Below are positions 11,251 to 22,949 of a DNA stretch of 64,000 nt, one piece after another. A program made the position numbers and the translations under genes. The notes beneath the pieces are model-generated. The model was not told the DNA's origin. It ran no database searches and saw only the letters and a program-made list of their open reading frames with translations. The stretch is from Symbiodinium natans (Eukaryota > Sar > Dinophyceae > Suessiales > Symbiodiniaceae): contig CAJNDS010000202.1 of assembly GCA_905221605.1 (NCBI GenBank), positions 248,001 to 312,000 of the forward strand. Direction: 5' to 3'. Within the stretch, counting starts at the first letter, position 1. Every line of letters starts with the position of its first letter.

Positions 11251-11805
11251 TCTTGCCTGGCTGCCTCCATTTCCCTGCACACCTGTTGAGTTCCAGGAAA
11301 CAGAACCATCTACGCCCCACGTCTGGTGCTTTACAGTCCAGGTTCAAGGTTCGACTTGAGTTACTCGTCGGAAGCTGGTGTTTGGGGTTTCATAAGCAAC
11401 CAGCAGCTGCAGTGTTGACGGTAGGGCTCCATCCCCAGCCCCCTGCAACCACAATGCTAAAACTCGAAGCAGGTTGCACCATGCCCGTCAAGCCGCACAT
11501 GAGGTCACGTAGTTCTGGAACAACTATAAACACCTTGATTACGACAGGCAACAGGAACCCTAGTCTTGAAATGCCCGGATCCGTTTTGAAGGGTTTCTGG
11601 GACCCTCACTATCTGACCACTGAATCACCCTCATGAGGTCCTCATGGCTGGTCGTCGCCTCGAAGGACGGCTGGCCAGTGACCGCCGTTGGGCTTGGCTC
11701 CTGTCCAGAGAGCCCAACACAACTTAGTTCAAAAGAGAATATGCCCCGATTTCAACTATGAGGCCCTAACAAAAACTAAGTGCATACTCTTTAAGGAAGG
11801 GGTCT

Positions 11806-11859
<54 letters not shown>

Positions 11860-12309
11860 TCTTGCCTGGCTGCCTCCATTTCCCTGCACACCTGTTGAGT
11901 TCCAGGAAACAGAACCATCTACGCCCCACGTCTGGTTCTTTACAGTCCAGGTTCAAGGTTCGACTTGAGTTACTCGTCGGAAGCTGGTGTTTGGGGTTTC
12001 ATAAGCAACCAGCAGCTGCAGTGTTGACGGTAGGGCTCCATCCCCAGCCCCCTGCAACCACAATGCTAAAACTCGAAGCAGGTTGCACCATGCCCGTCAA
12101 GCCGCACATGAGGTCACGTAGTTCTGGAACAACTATAAACACCTTGATTACGACAGGCAACAGGAACCCTAGTCTTGAAATGCCCGGATCCGTTTTGAAG
12201 GGTTTCTGGGACCCTCACTATCTGACCACTGAATCACCCTCATGAGGTCCTCATGGCTGGTCGTCGCCTCGAAGGACGGCTGGCCAGTGACCGCCGTTGG
12301 GCTTGGCTC
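10071..12309 (-). CDS. Five copies of a 72-nt exon (exon array)
   Basis: Copies lie at 10071-10142, 10652-10723, 11020-11091, 11629-11700 and 12238-12309. Each is preceded in minus sense by GGACAG| (GGAAAG in the first) and followed by |GTGATT. Each encodes EPSPTAVTGQPSFEATTSHE then DLMR. Because 72 nt is 24 codons and the junctions are phase 0, any number of copies joins in frame. The product is a Pro/Thr/Ser/Glu-rich repeat with no known fold. The rest of each unit has copy-specific one-base indels, which argues that it is intron. The array may be part of the TPR-FAD gene 5' region or of a separate gene. Confidence 0.6.
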
Positions 12310-12414
12310 CTGTCCAGAGAGCCCAACACAACTTAGTTCAAAAGAGAATATGCCCCGATTTCAACTATGAGGCCCTAACAAAAACTAAGTGCATACTCTT
12401 TAAGGAAGGGGTCT

Positions 12415-12449
<35 letters not shown>

Positions 12450-12735
12450 TGCCTGGCTGCCTCCATTTCCCTGCACACCCGTTGAGTTCCAGGAAACAGA
12501 ACCATCTACGCCCCACGTCTGGTTCTTTACAGTCCAGGTTCAAGGTTCGACTTGAGTTACTTGTTAGCTGGTGTTTAGGGTTTCTACAGTAGCCTGCAGC
12601 TGCAGTTTTGACGGGTGGGACTCCATCCCCAGCCCCCTGGAAAGGTGAGTCCCCAGTTCTAAATCTCGGAGCAGGTTGCACCATGCCCGTCAAGCCGCAC
12701 ATGAGGTCACATAGTCCCAGAACAACTCATCCCCC
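10071..12735. repeat. Large tandem repeat, 368- and 609-bp units
   Basis: The same sequence recurs with starts at 10071, 10652, 11020, 11629 and 12238. Spacings are 581, 368, 609 and 609 bp, and the last unit is diverged and truncated. Units 3-5 carry a GA microsatellite (about 11197-11249, 11806-11859, 12416-12446) that is missing from the short unit. Each unit holds one 72-nt exon on the minus strand. Confidence 0.9.
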
Positions 12736-13510
12736 ACACAGCCGTAGGACTGGCGCATTTGTTATGATGATTATAGTATGCTGAGTATGTATATATATAT
12801 GTGTGTATACAAAAATAATATATATATATATATATTTGGTGTTATGGTTACTGTCAGTATTTTATTCTTCTTAGTATTTGTGTAATTTTCCCCGAATGTT
12901 ACCCTCAAAATGTGAACACGTCTCTCCTAGCATCCCAGGCATGGACCCACCTCAGCAAGCCTGCAAGCCACGGAAGCCTCCCAAAGCCCCCCCCCCCCAA
13001 GCCCCCAAAGACGGGGATTATTGGGAATTTAGCGTTTATAGGGTTTATAGGGTTGGGGTTTGGGGTTTGTTAGGAATTTAGTGTTTATAGTGTTTATAGG
13101 GTTTATAGGGTTGGGGTTTGGGGTTTTAGGGTTGAAGGTTTAGGGTCCCTAAAATGACCAACAGCCCCTGCAGCCCTCTGCACCCGTCGCCTCGGCAGGT
13201 GGCGCCTGGCACCGCTGCTCAACTCTGCATATTGAGGAGTGTGCGGGTTTGGAGAGGGTGCTTGAGTCTGAAGGCTTTCAAGGTTTAGGACTTAAAGAAT
13301 TCGGGGGGGCAAAAGCCTCTCAGCACCGGACCACGACAACCTCCGCACTCTGTACCTTGCATCCTTACAGGCCTCAAAAGACAATGGCCTCTAAGCCTTA
13401 AACCCGCGGAGCCAAGGAGCCAAGGCGCCCAAACCCTAAACCCTAAGCCGTAAACGTAAACCCTAAACCCTAAACCCTAAACCCTAAACCCTAAACCCTA
13501 AACCCTAAAT
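12310..13510. other. Repeat-rich stretch without a supported gene
   Basis: It contains the diverged end of the tandem repeat, a TA microsatellite (about 12785-12835), a C run near 12989, degenerate TTTAGGG tracts and a CCCTAAA array at about 13436-13508. No exon was convincing. Confidence 0.5.
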
Positions 13511-13513
13511 CCA

Positions 13514-16500
13514 TTTGCGCTCGAAGCCTCTGCGGGTGCTGCTGCCTCTTCGGCGGCCGCAGTGCGCGCGACGGCCGCCTGACACCACGACTCGGCTCAG
13601 CGGAGGTGTTGGGCATCTACCCTAGAAGTTTTTATTGGCTTTTGAGATTTGCGGGTTTCCGAGGGGTACCTTATTGGGGTCCTGAAAAAGGGATCCCACT
13701 GTTTGGGGGGCCTATCTTGGGGTTCCCATATTCTTGTAAACCCCCATTTAGGGTTGGTGTCCAAAGGCTTCAGGTAGGGCACAAGACTTCGAAGGAGTGG
13801 GTTTTGGTCTCTAGGTCGGTTGGGGTCGAAGTGTTCTTTTTGCGCAGTGTGGGCTTGTGAGATGTTGACCAGCGTGTGTACCTCAGGGTCAACAAAAAGC
13901 CTGCGTGGGCAACCACAGGGCTTAGGGGTTTTCAGTGTGTGTGGGTCGAAGGGTTTAGGGGTAAGTTTTTTGGGTTGTAGGGCATTTTAATATAATTCTG
14001 ATGCCAATTCAAAAACACCCCTCACAAGTGCCAGAGCCTTGCTCCAACCCTACTAGCACCATAAATCCACAGACCATGCGCCCTTACGCGAAAAACAGTT
14101 CTAAATTCCCTGCAAACAATGTAAGAACCTCCAGACTGTAAAACCACTCAACCACTCAATGCCAGAAGAAGCCGAAACTTTCCACGCTCTCAGCCAGAGG
14201 CCTCGGCAGCCACAGAGTAGATCGACTGGAGCAACCTGGGCACGCCGAAATGCCGAACCCAGAAGAAGCACAACTGCCCCTGAAGTATGGAGTATGCCTT
14301 GTTCCATACTTGAGCTTGACCCGTCTTCTTCCCTAAATTGCGGAGTTTTTTGGGCCAAACACCTGCCAACAATAGGGTTTAGAGTTGGTATATTTGGTGT
14401 CCACCCATCTAGCGGAACTGATGTCCGCTTCGCAGTCCAGAACATAAACGACACTAACGATACATGAAGGTCAGGGTTTAGGGTCTGGGTAGAGGCTTGT
14501 TCGAGGGGCAAAGGCAGGGAAGTATGTGTCCGAGTCATTGCGCAGGAGTGCAGTTGCAAAGGAAGCTGTGCACTCGTTTCATCACGAATGCTTGGTATGT
14601 GAGAGGCATGATGAAATGCATCAGGCTAAGCCCTAAACCCTCAACAACAGATCTCAGGCAACTCTTCGACGGCAGCAAGTCCTTTGCAATCCATTCCTTG
14701 ACGCCAGGGACGTTCAACAACAAGCTTCCTCATTTGGCCCACCGGACGTCTCCAATGTAGGTCTAGCCACAAGGGTTGGAGTATACTGCCCTCAAAAGGT
14801 ACGACAGCGCAGGCTGTAGGTAGATTGAACCGCGTTCCTGACACCTCTCAGTTTCCCACATGGGTGCAGACGAAGGCCTGGACGCTTCAACCGCAACGCA
14901 CCCGAAATCGGGCTTTGCATCCCAGCAACGATGCGATCACGTCAGGTGAGGGGCCCCCATCTGTCACCTGAGCTGTTTTTGGAAGTGCCTCTTGCGAAGC
15001 ATGGGGGCCCTAAAAACAAAGCATAAACTACATGACCAAACATGGCTTACGGGCTTCCGGTGTAGAAAATCGAGTGCAGGTTGCTGTGGGACAGGTGTTA
15101 CCTCAGGGTGTCGTGCCCGTTTTATGTTTCTCTGTGTCGGAACCTCTGACTCAGCAGCTCGTCTTATCGGCCCTCCGGTTTAGGGTTTAGGGTTTAGGGC
15201 TCGGGGGAGCTCCCCTGCAGACAATCTGACACTTGGGGTTCGATTTGAAGCAAAAGTCTGCACAAGACTTAGTTTGCAGCCCATTCCGCAAATGCAAAAA
15301 GAGACAGCCCACCAAGCCACCGCGCGGAACTGAACCAAAGCCTAGTCAGCCGGAAATCTCTTCAGGGCGTCAAGGGCAGCGTTTGAGGGTTGCGAGTGGG
15401 CTCGGAATCCTTCATTCGAAACCCAACTACCCCTAAACCCGTTTAGGGCCTCTGAGGCTGGACCAACATATCTGCGTGGATGTAACCTTAGAACCCTATT
15501 GAGCACCATAAGCGAAAAGACGTAGAGTACAACAGAACCCCGAACGAGCCCATGAACAACAAGGAAGAAGTAACATATCCCGACCATAAACTACCTGACT
15601 CCAAGTTAGTTCCTCTTTGGGTTAGTCCTGAGGGGTTATAGCATACTACACCACAAAAGACACTTCATTCGTAATACATTGGGGCCCTTTAGGTGCTCAG
15701 TCTCCTAGTCGGCACTTTGCCGAAGCAACAGCCGGGAGACTTCGGCGCTGGTGGCTGCGGGTGGCTCTGCCTTGAGACGCTCGGATTTTCTTTACAGCCC
15801 GGGTTTCGGGTTTATGGTTTAGGGTTCAGGGTTGGCACCCCCAAAAAGTGGCCTTCTGCTTTGAAACAAAGCTGTATAAACCCTATTGTACAAGGGAGCA
15901 AGGCCGCTGTCGCACGAGATGCTACTTGACAGGCTTTGACACGGGAGGAAAACGCTGAGATGTCAGCAATCCTTCATACTGTTCTTGAAAAATACCAGGG
16001 TTCTATTCTATACCTAGCCAATAAGGGGAACGCAGCCCTAAACCTACACCCTTGTTGCGTCTACCCTAAACTTCCCTGAGCCCTGCGTAAACTAGTCAAC
16101 CCTATACTCCGAACTTGGTACCTAATTATAGCAGACCCTGGACCCAGAATGAAGAAGCCGTGGAGCTTCTGCGTTGCCAGCCGCTGGTGGTGCCTCATCA
16201 GAGCTAAAAAAACACGTTCGCTCTGCTCATGTGGCCGTCTCCAGACTCTGCATTGCACCCTTCTGTCTCTCTGTCTGTCTGTGTGTCTGCCTCTCTCTCT
16301 CTCTCTGTCTCTCTCTGTGTCCGTGTCTGTGTCTGCGTTTGTGTTTGTACTTTGTGTCTGCATACACATGTGGTGCCTGGGATGCCCCCCTCTAACTTCC
16401 CAAGCTGCGCCAAATCAAGCCGCGACACCTCTGCATTGCTGGCGGGCGCCGGTGGTTCAGCCTGCAAACCGTAGCTGAATTGCCCTGTGGCACTGTGCTC

Positions 16501-17760
16501 TAAACCCTATAAACTCTATAAACCCTATAAACCCTATAAACCCGATAAACCCTTCAAACCCTATAAACCCTATAAACCCTATAAACCCTAACCCTCAATG
16601 TTACCCTGCCAGGCGCCTGAGGATTTAGGATGTCTCAGGGCCGCCTCAGCTGCACCCTTCTCTCCCCCCCTCCGCTAAAAAAAGTAAGTCGCCCTGCCCG
16701 AATATGACAGTCAATCGTTAAGTGCCCTATGGTACACAGGGAATGTCTTCCCTAAACCCTAAACCCTAAACCCTAAACCCTAAACCCTAAACCCTAAACC
16801 CTAAATCAGTGAGCCTCTGTGCCGGCGGCTGGCGGAGTCGCCTCACGCAGACGCTTTTGCTTGCGCGGGTTCTTGAACAGGATGGGTTCAGGGTTTATAA
16901 GGTTTAGAGTTTAGGGTTTAGGGTATAAGTGTAGGGTTCAGGGTTCATCCGGACTTGTGTGGTCGGTCGGAGGGTTCAGGGTTCAAGGTTCAGGGTGTAG
17001 GGTTTAGGGTACAGGGTGTAGGGTGAGTTTGGGAACCTGATATATGCAAACAGGACAATTGCTAAACGAAGCCCCCCCCCTTCTCTTAGAGAAACCCCCT
17101 AAGTGAGTCCCCAAAAGTGTCGTACCAGAAGTATCCTTGGGGTGCTTAGGGTTTAGGGTTTGGACACCCGAGGTGTCGCTGTGGCTTCAGAAGCTGCCAG
17201 GCACGGGCTTAGGCCATGCCCAGTTTGGGTAACTACTCCGCCCAATATTACCTTGCCCTGTCCGTTGTAACCGGATTCCCATGGTGTAGCTCCCTATTCA
17301 TTTTATGGGTACGCACAGCAACGCAGAGGCTTCTGCATGCATAGTCAACCACTTGGGTGGTTGGGTCTGGAGATTGGGTTTCAGGCATCTGGGTGCTTGG
17401 TTGACTTGGGTGTTGGGTTCTTGGTAAATGGGCGAGGTCTATCCAATCTAACGTAAGTCTAGGACTTCAACCGCCCTTGGGTTTTTTGGGAGCTGTGCTC
17501 AGAGATGGCCATCACACGCGCCTTACGCAGAATGTTCGGAAACCTTACCTCCCTCAAGCACAAGGGTTTACAAAAGGAAGTCCGAACACTTAATATTAGA
17601 AGGAGCCTAGAACCGAAACCCAAACCCAAAGCTCCTCACACCGCGCCTCTTCCTCCACCATGGCGCTTCCCCGCCCCCCCCTGCGGCCCCGCCCAAACGG
17701 GACCAGGGCCGCCCCAGAAGGGGCAAAAAGTGCTGCCCAGGCAAAAAGTTCTCAAGGTGC
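13514..17760 (-). CDS. Ala-rich multi-exon gene region, unidentified
   Basis: Minus-strand islands with coding character lie at about 13514-13578 (AAVARTAAAEEAAAPAEASS, acceptor GTGTCAG|G), 15708-15785 (ERLKAEPPAATSAEVSRLLL), 16140-16258 (QSERVFLALMRHHQRLATQK), 16393-16461 (AEPPAPASNAEVSRLDLAQL, acceptor TTTGCAG|G), 16806-16882 (ILFKNPRKQKRLREATPPAA) and 17630-17760 (contains MVEEEARCEELW). The recurrent Ala/Pro/Glu composition suggests one gene with disordered linkers, but I cannot join the exons. No family was recognised. Confidence 0.45.
14101..14559 (-). CDS. Possible exon, 152-codon open frame
   Basis: This minus frame is open for 152 codons and contains GAVVLLLGSAFRRAQVAPVD and FTVWRFLHCLQGI. 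Part of it passes through a telomere-like stretch (around 14470), so it may be two exons read as one. No family was recognised. Confidence 0.35.
   Translation of the reverse strand: MQLHSCAMTRTHTSLPLPLEQASTQTLNPDLHVSLVSFMFWTAKRTSVPLDGWTPNIPTLNPIVGRCLAQKTPQFREEDGSSSSMEQGILHTSGAVVLLLGSAFRRAQVAPVDLLCGCRGLWLRAWKVSASSGIEWLSGFTVWRFLHCLQGI
14641..14844 (-). CDS. Possible exon, unidentified
   Basis: Minus frame with FNLPTACAVVPFEGSILQPL and then DLHWRRPVGQMRKLVVERPW. A second minus frame over 14535-14723 is also open, so the choice is uncertain. Confidence 0.3.
   Translation of the reverse strand: MSGTRFNLPTACAVVPFEGSILQPLWLDLHWRRPVGQMRKLVVERPWRQGMDCKGLAAVEELPEICC
16262..16350. repeat. TC/TG microsatellite
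   Basis: Imperfect TCTG/TCTC/TGTG run. It makes several spurious Ser-Leu or Arg-Glu frames on both strands. Confidence 0.85.
16750..16805. repeat. CCCTAAA telomere-like array
   Basis: About eight CCCTAAA units ending one base before the exon at 16806-16882. A related ATAAACCCT tract lies at 16500-16590. Confidence 0.9.
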
Positions 17761-17799
17761 AAGCATGTTTGGATGCTTGGGCCGTAGGGCATCTTCTCC

Positions 17800-18661
17800 T
17801 GGATGAACCCTAGAAGTCCTCCCTCTCTTTCTCCCAGCTCCGAGGCATTGGAAACGTCAAGCCTGTGTGAGATAACCCCCTAGAATCTAGAATTTCTGAT
17901 TCATAAATCCTAATTCCTAAACATGTTTTGTTGCAACTGGACTGTGAGTCGGGTCATCAACCCTAAATTCTTTCGAAATACAGTGCTTCTCACCTCCTTT
18001 GAAGTAAGGACAGCCGTAGGTGGGCACTTATAAGTTGTGTACTACGCAAGACGTGATCCGACAGAAAGACAGACGTGTGCAGATACATACACACAGATAT
18101 ACACCTATCTGTATAAACGTATAAATATAAAGAGTATCTGTACATATATATATATATGTGTATATCTTGTTGTTTCGTGTATGTATGTATGTATGTATGT
18201 CTATATGTATATGTATATGTATATGTATATGCATATGTATATGTAGAGGTATATGTACATGTATGTATGGATGTGTGTATATGTGTGTATCCCGCAATAG
18301 GTTTCAGGCGTTTGTAGTTGAGAGTTGCTCAGGAGCACGGGCTCTCTTTTGGACGCACTGCGCAAGCTTGCAGCCCAGGCACATCACAGTCCCCAGGCTG
18401 CACCCACTCACAGACACCAAGTGCTTAACCTTGCTCTCTTGTCAGGTTTCACAACTTTTTCATCCCAACACCACCTAACCCCTTAAACCCCCTTCACAAA
18501 AAACCTAAGACCCCAAACCCCTTAAACCCTCAAGCGCCCATACTATCCCAAACCCTTTCAAGCCTAAGCCCCACACTGGGAAGCTGCTTGGCCACTCAGA
18601 GAGCTGCACATCGGCCCAGGTCCCTTTCAGGGCTTTCCGTGGCGGGCGTTTTGCGGGGGGT

Positions 18662-18705
<44 letters not shown>

Positions 18706-19600
18706 CGGGTTGTTTTGGGGGTTTAGGTTTCAAGGGGGTTTGAGGGATTTGAAAGTTTGGTGGTTTCGGTCTTGAAGGGGGGTTTGGGATTGAGAGAAAT
18801 TGTTTTAGGCGGGTCTTGGGTTCAGGGTTTAGGGTCTGGGTCGGTTTTGAGACAAGTTTTGGGGGTTGGGATTGAGGGGTATGGCAGGGTGCAGGGGCTT
18901 CGGGCTTGGGTTGTAGGTTTAGGGGCCTGGGGGTTTTTCAGGGGCTAAAGGTGGCAGCCCATCAACCATCTCGAAACAAGGGTCCCCCCCCCCTCAAGCA
19001 ATTCTGTTGGTGAGAATGAGGGAAGGCAGAACCCAAGAAGGGCCAAAGAGCATCAACAGTGCCAAAACATGGTGCTTGCTGAGGGCGCACTTGACCTGAA
19101 GTGTTTGGGTTGCTGTTCAGAAACTTTGCTTAGTTAAGAACGATATTAACAACTAGACACAGGGCGTCGTGGCCTCCTTTCAGCGCCTGAGAGCCTTCCC
19201 AAACTCATCTTTTGCAGCCACAGACCCTCCACTGTCAACTCCTGCGCGCCACCTTTTAACTGGTAATGGAGATTGTTATGGCAGCAATGACAGCCTGCCT
19301 AAGTAGCTCAGGCACACTGAGCTCTCTCGACCAAGCTGCCGTTCAAAACATTGGCATCCTGATAAATTTAAATTTTGGAAAGGTGCTGTCGCAGCGGTGA
19401 CAGAATTCACCACATATGTTGATTATAAGGGCCTGGATCATGCCCTAAGCAAGTCTAGAAACTTTGAACTCACCACTCCACTCCCCATCATTATAGCATC
19501 CTGCTTCGCGTCAGCTTGGCACCACGGACGGGCACACAGCAGCAGTGCTGCCAAGCACTTGGGTTTCCTAACTACCTTTGACCCGGGCCGGTAGTGCAAG
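17800..19600. other. Intergenic or intronic stretch with simple repeats
   Basis: It contains a TATG-rich microsatellite (about 18060-18290), a G run of about 40 bases (18662-18704) and G-rich degenerate TTTAGGG sequence to about 18950. No coding island was convincing. Confidence 0.5.
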
Positions 19601-19666
19601 GAGGCTCGTGCCTTCGACTCACACTCTCTTGCAAATGCTTACGCCTTTAACTCGACCGCGGCAACT

Positions 19667-20011
19667 ATGCACACCCCCCAGTTCCTGCTCTTCGCAGGGT
19701 TGTCGCTTCTGGGATGTTGCGGGCGTCTGCTGCACTGCTGCACCTTTCCCAGTTCCATTCCTGAGGTCTTGGGCTCCGGAAATGCTTCGCGGGTTTTCTT
19801 AGATGCAAGCGATAGAGGACCTGAACGGCGGCCACATGCCAAGGCATACCTACCAACAGCTCAAGAAAAGCTGCCAATAAAGCCTTTGGCCGAAGCTAGG
19901 ACTGATGGCTCGCTTTGGGGCACCCAAATCCGAAAAATCCTAGATCTGAAACCCCAAACCCTATGTTCAGGGTACCCCGAGAGGGATGGACGTTACTTTG
20001 AAAGAGCGTGA
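19667..20011 (+). CDS. Possible secreted-type plus-strand frame
   Basis: A 114-codon plus frame begins MHTPQFLLFAGLSLLGCCGR, which resembles a signal peptide, and continues without repeats. Overlapping minus frames are also open and nearly all other coding in the window is on the minus strand, so this may be chance. Confidence 0.2.
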   Translation: MHTPQFLLFAGLSLLGCCGRLLHCCTFPSSIPEVLGSGNASRVFLDASDRGPERRPHAKAYLPTAQEKLPIKPLAEARTDGSLWGTQIRKILDLKPQTLCSGYPERDGRYFERA

Positions 20012-20912
20012 ATGCTCCCAAGGCTGCCTATTTCCCGTTCTTTCTCTGCTTGCCCTAGGCTCGAACCCTGACTCACTACAGGTTCCCTAGTAGCACCAGT
20101 CGGCATTCTCTATGCCCCACCTCTCCCATGACGCTTACAGTCCCGCAGCCTGGGGAAATAGGTACCCTATCCCTAAACCCTGAACCCTAAACCCTAAACC
20201 CTAACCCCTAAACCCTAAACCCCTTAGCCCCAAACCCTAAGCCCTAAACCCTTGAACCACAAAGGGGTAAGGCGAGCCGGAGTCGCGGCTTCAATTCTTC
20301 ACACATGTTCACGGCCCGGCGTCAAGTGCGTGCTTTGCGCACGAAGGGCAGGTGCTCACCGCACTGCCGATTTCTCGTTGAAGAAGCTCCTAGCCTGGGC
20401 GCAAGCCAGTGGCGAAAGCCATGCACATCCACTTCTTCTAGATTATTAGAAAATCGATTTTTGTCAGTGCCTTGTCAGCGCAGTTCTGGTTGACAAACTG
20501 ATATGGCGAAAATGTAGACTTGCTCGCGCGACTTGACATTACGAATCCGGAGTTCAGGCGAATCAGGGTTTAGAGTTGAGGTTCAGGCAAGCCACCAAAC
20601 TCGGAGACTTCCCCTGGATGTCCTAAATGTGCCTGCGTTCACAATGTGTCAACCTCCCCCCTCCGCCTCCCCCCTCCCCAAAGCCCGAACTTCAGCCCCA
20701 AGCCCTCCCGAAGCCCGCAAGTTGCAAACCCCACAAACACTATAGGTTTTGGGGGGGTTGGGGGTCTCAATTCAGCCCGAATCCTTGAAGACCCCTTGTC
20801 TCCTCCCTAGCAACGATCCTTACAAGATCTACTTTTCCGAAGCCTCAGAGCCCATAAATCCCGACCCTGCGTGGTCTTTCAAGCCCTGAAGTAGCCCTGA
20901 AACCAGTCGATA

Positions 20913-21190
20913 GGGTTTAGGGGTTTATGGCATAGGGTTTAGGGGTTTAGGGGTTTAGGGGTTTAGGGGTTTAGGGGTTTAGGGGTTTAGGGGTTTAGGG
21001 GTTTAGGGGTTTAGGGGTTTAGGGGTTTAGCGGTTTAGGGGTTTAGGGGTTTGGGGGTTTAGGGGTTTAGGGGTTTAGGGGTTTAGGGGTTTAGGGGGTT
21101 AGGGTTTAGGGTTTAGTGTTAGTGTTTAGTGTTTAGGGTTCAGGGTTCAGGGTTGAGGGTTTAGTGTTTTGTGTTTAGGGTTTAGGGCAA
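20913..21190. repeat. TTTAGGGG variant telomere-like array
   Basis: About 20 copies of an 8-mer GTTTAGGG-G, then mixed 7-mer and degenerate units. The extra G is carried through almost the whole array, so the block expanded locally from an 8-mer. Confidence 0.9.
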
Positions 21191-22236
21191 CCCAGGCCTG
21201 AGAGGCCCTCTGGTCTGGGGTCCTAAAACCCTAAAGCCCCTAACAAGGGACCTCCTCAGCCGCTCTGGCGTGGTCTCGTGGGTGGGGCACCAGGCCGCAG
21301 TTCGACCTTCTCCTCTGCGGCTTTGAGGTTCGTCTAGGGTTTTGGTTTGGGGTTCAGGGTTCAGGGTTCAGGGTTGAGGGCTTGGGGTTGAAGAGTTAGG
21401 GTTTAGGACTTATGGTTTGAGGTTCGGTTCTGTTTTTCGGGTTTCGGGTTAAGGGGTGTCGGGTTTAGGGTTGAGGGTCTGGTATTCGGATTTATTTAAT
21501 TCACGTCCCTTGTTGGCCATGATGAAAGCGATACGTCTTAAAGCCCCCTTGTGCTTCCTTCTAGTTTTTGGTTCTAGAAGGGAGCATCAAGACGTATGTA
21601 TCACTGTGATCATGACCCCCCAACTCTTCACTGATTCACTTCGAACATCCCGACCGTAGAGCCAGGCAACATGGGATCATGTGCGCTAAATTTAGGGTTT
21701 AGGGTTTAGGGTATTCTTTGGGGTTGGCCCTCCACAGGCTGACACTTTGGTGAGGAGCACGGGAGGCACGGGCGAGAAGAGGCGAAATAACATCTAGCAG
21801 CCCCACACTGAGTGGAATAGATCGCACAAGAGGCTTGGAATTCAAGGGCATAATAATAACTATGAGCTATTCCTATATCATCTCCACGAAAATGTGGTCC
21901 CGGTTGGGATCCTTATTATGAGGGGCCCTCTTATTTGGGGTACCCAAAAAGGGACCATAATTCCGACAACTGGCCATATGTGATGCTCTTGAGGGCATGT
22001 TCTTTTTTCGGATCTTCGGAAGCTTGGGTAAGGCCTGCAAGCCTGCAAGCTTCCATGTGAGTCCGGATCGAGGTTCTGGTCCGTTTTGGGCACCCAAAAG
22101 AAATTAGTGTGGGAGTAACCCACAATTTAGATCCATTATTCCTCCACCAAGGTCAAAAGCTTCTGCTGACGGCTGTGTTCACGCCCGCGCTCACTCAGTT
22201 TCGTGCACATAATCTGGCAGGGGGGGGTTCATCGGG

Positions 22237-22346
22237 GTTTACCTGGAACTCTATTTACCTACAGTTTGGTAGTAGCTACCCTTAATTAGTAGGTATAACC
22301 ACCCAGAAAACTGCAGGTGAAGACCGTCCCAGGAAAACCAGGTAAG
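22237..22346. mobile_element. MITE-like family C copy
   Basis: Imperfect inverted repeat with ACCTGG at one end and CCAGGT at the other. The core is TACCTACAGTTT...AATTAGTAGGTATAACC. Relatives lie at 52799-52882 and 55685-55786. Confidence 0.65.
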
Positions 22347-22351
22347 CTTTG

Positions 22352-22466
22352 AAAACCCTAAACCCTAACCCCTAACCCTAACCCCTAACCCCTAACCCCT
22401 AAACCCTAAACCCTAAACCCTAAACCCTAAACCCTAAACCCTAAACCCTAAACCCTAAACCCTAAA
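22352..22466. repeat. CCCTAAA telomere-like array
   Basis: Mixed CCCTAAC and CCCTAAA units. It ends at the 3' edge (minus sense) of the exon at 22467-22567. Confidence 0.95.
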
Positions 22467-22567
22467 GAACAGCCACGCGGCCCCGTGGCACGTCGTTGTA
22501 AAGGCAAGGACGAACTTGGCTGTGGTTGGGTCCAGCCTGGGCGGAGCCAACACGAAGTCAGCATGAT
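22467..22567 (-). CDS. Exon between two telomere-like arrays, unidentified
   Basis: It reads HHADFVLAPPRLDPTTAKFV then LAFTTTCHGAAW on the minus strand. A CCCTAAA array sits on one side and TTTAGGG on the other (22580-22630). There is no other coding sequence within several hundred bases except a weaker island at about 22685-22765 (TVCDVQVQLRHRVSMSSTGI, acceptor TTTTGCAG|G). Confidence 0.5.
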
Positions 22568-22949
22568 GAAAACAGCAACCCTAGGGTTTAGGGTTTAGGG
22601 TTTTGGGTTTCAGGGTTTAGGGTTTAGGGCTTAAAGCCTAAACTCTACGAGTATGATCCATGGCTCCATGGGACTCATGATTGCGATTCCTGGATGCCTG
22701 TGGATGACATGGACACCCTGTGTCTGAGCTGGACTTGCACGTCGCACACAGTGCCTGCAAAAGCAGATCAGAGGATGCGGCCTGTCAATTCTACATCGGA
22801 AGCACGTGACACTTCATGCTGCCCCCCTTGCGTTCGCACGACCACGAGAGCACAACAAAGAAAAAAGACACCGGTCTTTGGGAGCTTTGGGGAGAACAAG
22901 CTATTCGCATTAAGGCTTCGGGGGTTGCGGGCGCACGCTATACCCTAAA

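Noticed and set aside
11079-12245. Plus-strand 185-codon frames with Arg-Glu repeats
   Set aside because: The Arg-Glu part is a GA microsatellite. The minus strand carries the phase-0 exon copies, which fits the strand of neighbouring genes better.
12530-12560. GGTTCAAGGTTCGACTTGAG as a tRNA or Pol III box B
   Set aside because: No matching A box, no cloverleaf in the flanks, and it recurs only as part of the tandem repeat.
10071-12735. Tandem repeats as a CRISPR array
   Set aside because: Units are 368-609 bp, have no short repeat/unique spacer structure, and lie in a eukaryotic intron-rich region.
18028-18297. His/Tyr/Ile repeat frames
   Set aside because: They are translations of a TATG/TACA microsatellite.
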